Shown here: positions 1 through 7,754 of the stretch, one piece after another
Position numbering within the stretch: the stretch's first letter is position 1
How the letters are laid out: each line of letters opens with the position of its first letter
Assembly (NCBI RefSeq): GCF_900101295.1
Contig: NZ_FOIL01000020.1
Location: forward strand, 1-49,281
Direction: 5' to 3'
Length of the DNA: 49,281 bases
Source: [Clostridium] aminophilum
GTDB taxonomy: Bacteria; Bacillota; Clostridia; Lachnospirales; Lachnospiraceae
Notes under the pieces: model-generated
The model's input: the letters and a program-made list of their open reading frames with translations, nothing else
What the model was told of the DNA's origin: nothing
Database searches by the model: none
Made by a program: the position numbers and the translations under genes

Positions 1-295
1 AATCCGGGCAGTGTATTGGAAACAATGGAAAAAGGTGCGAACGAGGTACAAGATGCTGAGGGCGCTACACTTGCCAGAATGGAAGGTACATGAACTGGCT
101 AACTGTAGAAAAGGCACATGGAGAGCGGCGATGATGCTAAACACAGCGCTTACCAAAACGATAATAGTGGTCAGACTCGGATATCCATCCTTATCAGCCC
201 ACTATCTAAAAGTTCGTGTAAACTATTGAACCGCCGTATACCGAACGGTACGTACGGTGGTGTGGAAGGGGAGTGTCAAATCTCCCCTATCCGAT
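1..295 (+). mobile_element. Group II intron, 3' end (domains V and VI), partial
   Basis: After the maturase stop codon, 230-261 forms a domain V-like hairpin: CCGCCGTATACC, a GAAC-type turn, then GGTACGTACGGTGG. Positions 262-295 form a domain VI-like stem, GGGGAG paired with CTCCCC, with an unpaired A in CTATCC that could be the branch point. This order (maturase C-terminus, DV, DVI) is the normal 3' end of an ORF-bearing bacterial group II intron. The exact 3' splice site is uncertain by a few bases (about 293-297). The intron body and 5' end lie outside the window. The lineage was not assigned. Confidence 0.82.
2..229 (+). CDS. ltrA: Group II intron reverse transcriptase/maturase, C-terminal fragment
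   Basis: This is only the last 75 codons of an intron-encoded protein whose start lies upstream of the window. The residues follow the usual maturase (GIIM, domain X) ending: YWKQWKKVRTR, then a small spacer, CRKGTWRAA, a hydrophobic helix, and LGY.S...YLKVR just before the stop. This domain binds the intron RNA and promotes splicing; the reverse transcriptase part would be upstream. No HNH endonuclease motif is visible after the maturase domain in the part seen. The stop lies directly before intron domain V, as is normal for these elements. The gene is partial because of the window edge, not because of a visible mutation. Confidence 0.85.
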   Translation: MRAVYWKQWKKVRTRYKMLRALHLPEWKVHELANCRKGTWRAAMMLNTALTKTIIVVRLGYPSLSAHYLKVRVNY

Positions 296-321
296 TCAAA
301 AAAATATTTTGTTTTAAAGTA

Positions 322-350
322 TTGAATTCGACAATTTACGGTGATATAAT
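322..350 (+). promoter_or_regulatory. Sigma-A promoter of the biosynthetic operon
   Basis: TTGAAT at 322-327, a 17-base spacer, and TATAAT at 345-350 preceded by TG one base upstream (extended -10). Predicted transcription start is about 357, giving a leader of about 65 nt to the first gene. It lies about 27 bases downstream of the intron 3' end, so the operon has its own promoter. Confidence 0.7.
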
Positions 351-422
351 CCTGAACATTACAGTTAGTATAAGCTAATTAAAAACATTGAATTACAAAT
401 GACTAACCAAAGAAAGGAAGAT

Positions 423-1757
423 ATGGAAAAATACGAGATCAGTTCTCTGACCATGATGATGGCCATGACCCACTACTTTGGGCAGACAAGAGAAGACAAG
501 GCGACCATGAATATTCCGTTTGTGATGCATCTGAAGGGGGAGTTTGACAAAAAGAAGCTGGAAGATGCCCTTCAGAAGATTCTGTCCACCAAAATCATGA
601 ACACCTGGTTTTCCGTGGAGGATAACCGGTTCTTTGCCAATGAAAAGGAATATGTGCCCTATGTTCTGGAAGACGAGGACGTGGAGGGAGATACTCTGGA
701 GGAGAAACTTCAAAAGGTGGCGGCAATTGCCAAAGAACTGACGGTTCAGCCGCTTGCACTGTTTGAGAAAGACCAGCGACAATATTTCTTTAAAGTCTAT
801 AATCTGCAGGAGGATTACCACATCCTGTATATGTCCGTACATCACGCCTTTCTTGATTTTGGTTCGATCATGATCGCTCTTAAATCTCTGTATTCTGTTT
901 ACAACGGCGGAGAAGTTCTGTTCGAGGGGAGTTCGGAATTCTCGAAATTTATGGGAGAAGAAATTGAGTTTCTCAAGTCTGAGGGGGCAGCTCATGAGGA
1001 TGCTTACTGGGCAAAAGAACTGCAGGGCGCAAAACCGGTTGATTTCAGTAAACTTCCGGTTCAGACAAGAACGGATATCAACCCGGACGATCTCATGATT
1101 ATCTTTGAAAAGTCCGAACTGAAAGAAATGGCGGAAAAATTCCGGACCAGCGTGTTCAACATCATGATGCTCATTGCGCATATGGCGATTGCGAAGACCA
1201 ATGATTCGAATGATACCATGACCCAGTATGCAATTTCCAACCGTCCGGACGCGGAATACCGTTATACTCTCGGCTGTATTACGAGAATGCTGACCAACCG
1301 GGCAATCTTCGATGATGACATGACGGTCGGTGAGCTCAACAAGCTGATGAGAAAAAAAATCGGCGACGGATATCAGAATCGGCATGTGGCAGGAAAGACG
1401 CCGCTTGGCTCTATTCCGTATGTTGTCGCATATGAGGACCTGGATGATCTGGATGTACTGCCTTATTTTAACGGGGAGCCGGTTCAGATGGATTATGTAC
1501 ACATTGCGAGAACTATGGAATTCCTCTGCATTCTTCTCATTCCCATCGGATTTGATAAGCTTTCCATCGGAGTCATCACGGATGTTGCAAGATTCGGAGA
1601 ACATGCCGAAACGTTTTTGCGCAACGCGCAGCTTGCGTTCCGGTTCCTGAAAAATTATCCGGACAGGACCTTTGGTGACTATATGCGAAAGGACGTTACG
1701 CTGGATACCATGGAACTTCTTGATCAGGAAGAAGGATATGAGCTGATCGCGATTTAA
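423..1757 (+). CDS. Free-standing NRPS condensation-domain protein
   Basis: A 444-residue single-domain protein of the condensation (C) domain superfamily, which forms an amide or ester bond between two carrier-bound substrates. The hallmark HHxxxDxG motif is present as HHAFLDFG at residues 140-147, with the second His (H141) as the expected catalytic residue. Length matches one C domain with no attached adenylation or carrier domain. The start at 423 is chosen because AAAGGAAG sits just upstream; an in-frame ATG at 399 has no such site. It is the first gene of the 423-13476 operon, 14 bases ahead of the ketosynthase gene, so its partners are probably the carrier domains of the genes at 1772 and 7755. 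Whether it condenses, cyclises or esterifies cannot be told from sequence. Confidence 0.8.
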   Translation: MEKYEISSLTMMMAMTHYFGQTREDKATMNIPFVMHLKGEFDKKKLEDALQKILSTKIMNTWFSVEDNRFFANEKEYVPYVLEDEDVEGDTLEEKLQKVAAIAKELTVQPLALFEKDQRQYFFKVYNLQEDYHILYMSVHHAFLDFGSIMIALKSLYSVYNGGEVLFEGSSEFSKFMGEEIEFLKSEGAAHEDAYWAKELQGAKPVDFSKLPVQTRTDINPDDLMIIFEKSELKEMAEKFRTSVFNIMMLIAHMAIAKTNDSNDTMTQYAISNRPDAEYRYTLGCITRMLTNRAIFDDDMTVGELNKLMRKKIGDGYQNRHVAGKTPLGSIPYVVAYEDLDDLDVLPYFNGEPVQMDYVHIARTMEFLCILLIPIGFDKLSIGVITDVARFGEHAETFLRNAQLAFRFLKNYPDRTFGDYMRKDVTLDTMELLDQEEGYELIAI

Positions 1758-1771
1758 GGGGGACGAAGAAG

Positions 1772-4700
1772 ATGCGGTATAAAGACATTGCGGTGATCGG
1801 CATGAGCGGAAGATTTGCTTTTGCATCCGATCTTTCTGAATACAGAGAAATCCTGAAGAGAAAAACCTGTGCCATCAGGGAACCGGAGATTGCAAGACTG
1901 GATCTTATGAACGCAGATCATGAAGCGCATTACATGAAATGCGGTTACATCAGAGATATTGATAAATTCGACAATGAGTTTTTCGGCGTGACGGACAGAG
2001 AAGCGAGACTGATGAGCCCCGAACAGAGGCTGTCCCTTGAAATGGCAGCGGGAGCGATCCTGGATGCCGGATATTCTCTTCAGAGTTTCCGGGGAAAGAA
2101 CTGCGGGGTATTTGTCGCAGACGGAGAAAGTGACTATAACCGGTTTGTAAAGAAGCAGTCATCCGCTTCGGTTATCGGAAGTCAGAGTTTTATGCTGAGC
2201 GGGCAGATCGGATACCACCTCGGCCTTCAGGGAGAGAACGTCTCCATCAGTTCCGGTTGTTCTTCCGCGCTGATCGCCATCCATAACGCCTGCGAGAAAA
2301 TGACCCTTGGGGAAATTGACAGCGCGATTGTCGGAGGCGTGATCCTGTATGTGGATGTTCCGAAAGCCAGAAACAATATGTATGACACGCTGGGTATCAT
2401 GTCGCCGGATTATACCATCCGATCTTTCGGAGAAGGTGCCAACGGCACTGTCTGCGGAGAAGGCGGGGGTTACATTTTGCTGAAACCATTGGAAAAAGCC
2501 AGAGAGGACGGTGACCATATCTACGGCGTGATCCTGGGCGGTGCGGTAAATGGCGACGGTGCGCTCTGCACCAGCGTTTCCATGCCGAGCATGGAACAGC
2601 AGAAAAACGTTCTCCTGAAGGCGTGGGACAGCGTTGATGCGGATCAGCTGACGGAACTGGAGGCCCATGGAATCGGGGCGCCGGTAGGGGATGCGGTGGA
2701 GATCGAGAGCATTACCGATGCCCTGAAGGAAAAAGGACTGGACAAAAAAACGATTCGTCTCAGTACCGCAAAAGCGAATATCGGACATCTCTTCTCCCAG
2801 TCCGGAATGGCTTCCATCATCAAGGTCATGACAGGATACGAGCATCAGGAGACGTATCCCATCGCCGGGCTGAGAAAACTCAATCCACTGATCCGGTTTG
2901 ATGAAACTTCTCTGATGCCGGAACAGGAGGTGTATCACTGGGAGAAAAATACACCGAGAATGACCGGAATCAGTTCCTTTGGGCTGAGTGGCTGCAATGC
3001 GCATCTGGTCGTGAGAAATTATGTCGATGAGGAAAGAATTGAAAAGAGATCCGATGTCAACCCGCCGGCGGTCCTTAAGATATCGGCCAGAACGGAAGCT
3101 GCCTTTGAAAAGATGAAGAGAAATATCGTCGATGCGCTGGATGATACAGCCCGGCTGACGGATATGATCTATACACTGAATGCCGGAAGAGACGATTATG
3201 GTTTCCGTTCAGTGGTTCCGTTCCATGATGTGACCGATCTGAAAAACCGGATCGAGAATGCAAAACCGGTGAAGGTTTCAGAGGGAAAATGCAAAGTGAT
3301 TTTCGTGGTAAAGACCTGCGCTGATTCCGATATCCAAAGGAAACTGGATATTTACAAAAAACTTCTTGCCATGGGAATCAAGAGCAGCACGCTCCTTGTG
3401 GATAAGGTGTTTGCCGCAGCGGTGAAGCACGAGGAAGGAAAGATCGGGACGGAAGAGTTTGCGACAATTCGCCGTGAGGCGGACTACCAGACCGGTTATG
3501 AGAAATTCTATCAGCAGATCCGAAGCAAAAACAGGGGAAATAAGCTTCTCCTGATCGATTTTACCGATGACAGGGGAATGTCCGTTTTTGAGTCGGAAGA
3601 CAATATCGATGTGTTCTTTGTCTCGGAAAGAGAGGAACTTGGCCGTCTTGTGAAATTCTGGTACGAGACCGGGCATTCCGTAAACTGGGAAGGCTGTTAT
3701 GAGGGATTCGGCTGTCGAAGAGTATCCGCTCCCGGATACCCATTTGAGGACAGAAGACACTGGGCGGAAATGAAAACCGAAGAACAGCCGGTGAATGCGG
3801 CTGCAGCATCGTTGAATGTGCAGGGTGTTGCCGCTCCGGCGGGGCCGGCAATCGCTGTGCCGGGTGTGCCGGCGGACGCACCGCAGACGTTCCTGCCGCA
3901 GAAAAAGGTTTTCCTTCTGAAATCGGCAAAAAATGCCGACGTGGATCTGAATCTCTTTCCGTACATCGATTCGTCGTTCCGGGAGAGTTTTACCCCGGTT
4001 TCGGGAGACATTGATGCCGATTATAAACTTGCCATGCTTAAGTTTGTTGAGAAAAAGCATATCGTTCCGGATGTGATCGTGGCGGATAAAAACGGACGTT
4101 CCATTCTTGGCCTCAAACAGGGAAGAATCAGTGAATCGCGTTTCCGGGCGAACCTTGCGGGATCAGCGGAACCTTCCGGAGAAGATGATTCGAAGGCGAT
4201 CCGTGCAATCGAAGAACTGGCAAAAGACAGCGCCGTAACGGTCTTTGATTTCGGTGACGGAACCCTGAAAGGGCATGTATTCCGGGGGGCGGTGAGAATC
4301 GTAACACTGCGGAATGAGAATGAACTGCAAAACTATCTGGAACACCCGGACTGGATGGTTCCGGTAAAAGGAATTGGAACAGAGAATGAATTTGTTCCGG
4401 TAACCGTGCAGAGTGCGTACTCCGCTGAGATTCTGGCCCCGGCGGTTCCGTGGAGCGAAGGAGTCAAAAAGAAATCTGTGCCTGGCATCACAGGTACCGC
4501 ATCTGCGGACCTTACCGGTGAAGACGGGAAGCCGGCATCAAAGAAAAAAAGTGCGGAAGTTCTCAGTGCGGAGGAGTTTCTGGAGGAAGCCTGGAGGAAG
4601 GCGTTTAATCTTGACGGCAGCATCGGACATGACGAAGACTTCTTCTCATTGGGCGGGAATTCCCTGATCATGCAGTCCATGTCGGATGAGATCAATGAGC

Positions 4701-4786
4701 ATTTTCATAAAAAGTTCGACATATTTGAAATCTACGATTATGAGACCATCGAGAAACTGGCAGTAAAGATCCTGGAGGCAGTCTGA
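1772..4786 (+). CDS. AT-less polyketide ketosynthase with C-terminal carrier domain
   Basis: A 1004-residue PKS-type protein. Residues 1 to about 430 are a beta-ketoacyl synthase: active-site Cys163 in SSGCSSAL, His299 in EAHGIGAPVGD and His339 in NIGHLFSQSG, so the Cys-His-His triad is intact. SSFGLSGCNAH follows. Residues 440-670 hold a poorly conserved linker ending in YPFEDRRHW (656-664), the motif normally found after an acyltransferase domain, but no acyltransferase GHSxG motif is seen. An Ala/Pro-rich linker (about 670-705) leads to a second unassigned region. The last 75 residues are a carrier domain with FFSLGGNSL, Ser964 being the phosphopantetheine site. The stop overlaps the next start by one base (TGATG), indicating translational coupling. 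Malonyl units would need a trans-acting transferase, or the KS may do a different condensation. Confidence 0.88.
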   Translation: MRYKDIAVIGMSGRFAFASDLSEYREILKRKTCAIREPEIARLDLMNADHEAHYMKCGYIRDIDKFDNEFFGVTDREARLMSPEQRLSLEMAAGAILDAGYSLQSFRGKNCGVFVADGESDYNRFVKKQSSASVIGSQSFMLSGQIGYHLGLQGENVSISSGCSSALIAIHNACEKMTLGEIDSAIVGGVILYVDVPKARNNMYDTLGIMSPDYTIRSFGEGANGTVCGEGGGYILLKPLEKAREDGDHIYGVILGGAVNGDGALCTSVSMPSMEQQKNVLLKAWDSVDADQLTELEAHGIGAPVGDAVEIESITDALKEKGLDKKTIRLSTAKANIGHLFSQSGMASIIKVMTGYEHQETYPIAGLRKLNPLIRFDETSLMPEQEVYHWEKNTPRMTGISSFGLSGCNAHLVVRNYVDEERIEKRSDVNPPAVLKISARTEAAFEKMKRNIVDALDDTARLTDMIYTLNAGRDDYGFRSVVPFHDVTDLKNRIENAKPVKVSEGKCKVIFVVKTCADSDIQRKLDIYKKLLAMGIKSSTLLVDKVFAAAVKHEEGKIGTEEFATIRREADYQTGYEKFYQQIRSKNRGNKLLLIDFTDDRGMSVFESEDNIDVFFVSEREELGRLVKFWYETGHSVNWEGCYEGFGCRRVSAPGYPFEDRRHWAEMKTEEQPVNAAAASLNVQGVAAPAGPAIAVPGVPADAPQTFLPQKKVFLLKSAKNADVDLNLFPYIDSSFRESFTPVSGDIDADYKLAMLKFVEKKHIVPDVIVADKNGRSILGLKQGRISESRFRANLAGSAEPSGEDDSKAIRAIEELAKDSAVTVFDFGDGTLKGHVFRGAVRIVTLRNENELQNYLEHPDWMVPVKGIGTENEFVPVTVQSAYSAEILAPAVPWSEGVKKKSVPGITGTASADLTGEDGKPASKKKSAEVLSAEEFLEEAWRKAFNLDGSIGHDEDFFSLGGNSLIMQSMSDEINEHFHKKFDIFEIYDYETIEKLAVKILEAV

Positions 4787-6945
4787 TGAAGACATTGACA
4801 GAGGTTTTAACGGAAACATTTCACGACAGAAAAGATAAGGTGGCCATCCGGACCAAAAAAGAGACCGTGACCTACGGAGAACTCTGCGAAGAAGTGCCGG
4901 TTCTGGCAGGATATCTACGCACCATTGGAGTCCGAAAAGGAGACCGGATCCTTCTGGAAGCGGTGTCTGAGCCGTCCTATATCCTGTTCTATCTGGCGCT
5001 TCAGCGGATCGGCGCCGTAACCGCGCCGGTGGAGCGGGGAATAAAGACAGAGACACTCGATTACCTCGCAGATCTCCTGGACGCCTCGATGTACTTTTCC
5101 AAAAACGATAGGAGAACGGTGAAAGGAAAGCGCAGATATTATGAGGAGATGCGAAAGGAGGCGGCAAAGTGGAACTGTGCCGTTTCGTATGAACGGCCGG
5201 AAGACGACTTCATCAGTGAGATCATTTTTACCACCGGTACCACCGGAAAGCCGAAAGCAGCCATGCATTCCATTTCCGGAATGATCTGCAATACAGGAAA
5301 CACGGTGAATGGAATCGGAATGCGGGAGGAGGATGTTGTTCTCCTGCCGCTTCCCCTGAACCATTCTTTCGGAATGCGTGTGTTGAGATCGGCTCTTTGG
5401 GTCGGCGCTACCGTGGTTCTTCAGAGCGGTGCCATCTTTGCGGATTCACTGAAAAACAGTATCCGGTCCTTCGGCTGTAATGCCATGGCATGCGTATCGG
5501 CAACCATGGAGTCCGTGCTTCGGGAGATCGGAGAGGAAGGCGTCAGAGAAGTTTTCGGAGGACTTCGTTACATTGAGTTCAGTGCGGGAGCGGTTCCGGT
5601 AAGCATGAGAGAAAAACTTCTGGAACTTCTGCCGGACACCGAGATTCACAACACTTGGGGATCTTCCGAGACCGGCGGTTGTCTTTTCCTCAACCTTCAT
5701 GATCATCCGGAAAAGATTCATGCGGCGGGAAAGGCTCTGGATCACATTGAGCTTGGCATCTATTCCGATGAGGAGGAAACATATCTGGACGGCGTTGGCG
5801 AGAAGAATACCGGCAGACTTGCCATCCGGGGCGAGATGATCTTTAAGGGGTATTTTGGACAGGATGATGTTTATCGGGAGTCGGTTCAGAATGGATGGCT
5901 GATCACGCAGGATCTGGTTTACCGGGATGAAGACGGTTACTACTACATTCTCGGCAGAGCAGATGACGTGATCAACATGGGCGGTGAGAAGGTGGCCCCC
6001 TCCGAGATAGAAAATGCGCTGTTTGACTGCGGGGAAATCAATGGATGTGCCTGCATCGGAATACCGGATGAGGAGGGAGTTCTCGGTGAGGTTCCAATGC
6101 TTTTGTATGTACTTTCCGATGGGGCGCATATGGATGAAGAGACCATTAACCGGCTGGTTACCGGCAAGGTGGGCGTGTTCCGGGCTCCCAAAAAGTATCT
6201 TGAAGTAAAGAGCATTCCGAAAAATTACATGAAGAAGACGGACCGCAGGGGACTGAAGAAAGCATACAGAGAAAACGGTGTGGAGGGGATTGCCGGTTTT
6301 TGCAGATCCTATGCGGAAAACGCGGCGAACACCGCTTCCGGCGTGGCAGAAAGAAAAGGAGAGAAAGCGGATCGGAAAAACGGTTTTGACGGTGCCGGAG
6401 GTCAGGCGTATGATCTGAACAATTCCGTCATCCGGACGATTCTGGGGAGAAAGAGCAGACGGAAATTCACAGAGGAGAAGGTTCCGGAAGACGTCATCGA
6501 TATGCTGGTCCGGGTGGGAAAATCAGCTCCTTCCGGAAAGAATCTTCAGACCAGAAGATTTACCGTGATCCGGAATCCGCTGGAGATTCAGAGACTGAAG
6601 AAAATATGCGGGGAAACAGCGGAAAGAAAGCATACATCCTTTCATGGTTTTGAAAATCCGCCGCTCCTCATCCTGATCTCCAATGACAGAAGGAACCGGG
6701 ACGGGGTGCAGGATGTGGGCGTTGCGGCAGAAAATATCATGATTGCAGCAGAGTCCTGTGGGTTTGGCAGTGTATGGCTGAATCCGCTCATGGATATCTC
6801 GGATGAACCGGAGATAAGGCAGCTCCTGGATGAATACACGATTCCGAAAAACCACATTGTATGGGCCGTGATGGCAGTGGGAATTCCGTCTGAGGAACCG
6901 CCGGAATTCTATCGAAAACCGAATGAAGTTTATTATGTTTCGTGA
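4786..6945 (+). CDS. Adenylate-forming ligase fused to a nitroreductase-family flavoprotein
   Basis: A 719-residue two-domain protein. Residues 1 to about 510 belong to the ANL superfamily (acyl/aryl-AMP ligase): phosphate-binding motif TTGTTGKPK at about 149-157, NTWGSSETGG, and the hinge region GRADDVINMGGEKVAPSEIE near 390, with a C-terminal Lys in MKKTDRRG. After a charged linker, residues 546-719 are a nitroreductase-family FMN domain: RKSRRKFTEEKVPEDVI, SAPSGKNLQTRRFTVI, then AAENIMIAAESCGFGSVWLNP. No carrier domain is attached, so the acyl-AMP must be passed to a carrier in trans or to CoA. The flavin domain could oxidise or reduce the tethered intermediate. The fusion reads through without a frameshift. 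The gene is inside the operon, one base overlapping the ketosynthase gene. Confidence 0.85.
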   Translation: MKTLTEVLTETFHDRKDKVAIRTKKETVTYGELCEEVPVLAGYLRTIGVRKGDRILLEAVSEPSYILFYLALQRIGAVTAPVERGIKTETLDYLADLLDASMYFSKNDRRTVKGKRRYYEEMRKEAAKWNCAVSYERPEDDFISEIIFTTGTTGKPKAAMHSISGMICNTGNTVNGIGMREEDVVLLPLPLNHSFGMRVLRSALWVGATVVLQSGAIFADSLKNSIRSFGCNAMACVSATMESVLREIGEEGVREVFGGLRYIEFSAGAVPVSMREKLLELLPDTEIHNTWGSSETGGCLFLNLHDHPEKIHAAGKALDHIELGIYSDEEETYLDGVGEKNTGRLAIRGEMIFKGYFGQDDVYRESVQNGWLITQDLVYRDEDGYYYILGRADDVINMGGEKVAPSEIENALFDCGEINGCACIGIPDEEGVLGEVPMLLYVLSDGAHMDEETINRLVTGKVGVFRAPKKYLEVKSIPKNYMKKTDRRGLKKAYRENGVEGIAGFCRSYAENAANTASGVAERKGEKADRKNGFDGAGGQAYDLNNSVIRTILGRKSRRKFTEEKVPEDVIDMLVRVGKSAPSGKNLQTRRFTVIRNPLEIQRLKKICGETAERKHTSFHGFENPPLLILISNDRRNRDGVQDVGVAAENIMIAAESCGFGSVWLNPLMDISDEPEIRQLLDEYTIPKNHIVWAVMAVGIPSEEPPEFYRKPNEVYYVS

Positions 6946-6998
6946 CGGAAGGCTCAGGGGGAGCTGCTATTTCATTTCACGTTCGGGAGGGACACAAA

Positions 6999-7742
6999 AT
7001 GTCCGCAAAAGATAAATGGATGTACAGAAGTACGGGGGCCGGAAATGCCAGATACAGACTCTTTTGTTTCCCCTATGCGGGAAGCGGGGCGTCCATGTAC
7101 GCGGGGCTTGGCAAATATATCGACGAAGAGATCGAGGTCTGCCCCATTCAGCTTCCGGGGAGGGAAAATCGCAGGAATGAGTCTCTTTGCTCGGATGTGG
7201 AGAAGATCATTTCTGAACTCTGTGATGCCATGAAGGATCTGTTGGATAAGCCCTTCGGAATTTTCGGGTACAGCATGGGCGGAATTCTTGCCTATGAGCT
7301 GACTGCAAAACTCTACGAACGGTTTCATGTAAAGCCGGTGAGACTGTTTATGGCGGCCTCCTCCATTTTTCGGGAAAAAAAGCCGGTGGAGGTCAGCAGC
7401 ATGAATGAGCATCAGCTGGTGACCTATATGAGAAAGTCCAATGGTGTGCCGGAGCGTGTGATTGCGGATGAGTTCCTATGGAAGAATTATGAGCCGATCA
7501 TTGTCAATGATTACAAGCTTATCGAGAATTATCGGTTTTCGTATCACAAGGTGCAGTGTGGGATTGTCGCATTTGCCTCCCGGGAAGACCGGGAGGTTAA
7601 ATATCGCAATATCAGACTGCTGAAGTACTTTGCACCGAAATTTGAACTGTATCCGATGAGCGGAAATCATTTTTTTATCAGAGAGGAATCCAGGCGGATC
7701 GGGGAGATTGTTTCAAGAGAAATGGAAAGTTGTTCAGCATAA
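6999..7742 (+). CDS. Type II thioesterase
   Basis: A 247-residue alpha/beta-hydrolase of the external (type II) thioesterase family that removes stalled or misprimed acyl groups from carrier domains. The N-terminus shows LFCFPYAGSGASMY and PIQLPGRENR, both typical. The nucleophile is Ser92 in GYSMGG, the probable acid is Asp197 in SREDREV, and the base is His224 in SGNHFFI. Start 6999 is preferred over a GTG at 6942 because GGGAGG lies at 6985-6990 and the family motif begins shortly after. It sits 53 bases after the ligase-nitroreductase gene and 12 before the second ligase. In this assembly line no thioesterase domain is fused to a synthase, so this enzyme could also release the product. 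Confidence 0.88.
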   Translation: MSAKDKWMYRSTGAGNARYRLFCFPYAGSGASMYAGLGKYIDEEIEVCPIQLPGRENRRNESLCSDVEKIISELCDAMKDLLDKPFGIFGYSMGGILAYELTAKLYERFHVKPVRLFMAASSIFREKKPVEVSSMNEHQLVTYMRKSNGVPERVIADEFLWKNYEPIIVNDYKLIENYRFSYHKVQCGIVAFASREDREVKYRNIRLLKYFAPKFELYPMSGNHFFIREESRRIGEIVSREMESCSA

Positions 7743-7754
7743 AGGAAAAGGTTT

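Noticed and set aside
393-1826. A long open frame on the minus strand opposite the condensation-domain gene
   Set aside because: It has no recognisable protein motif and no ribosome-binding site, and lies antisense to a gene with clear catalytic motifs. It is an effect of codon bias on the opposite strand.
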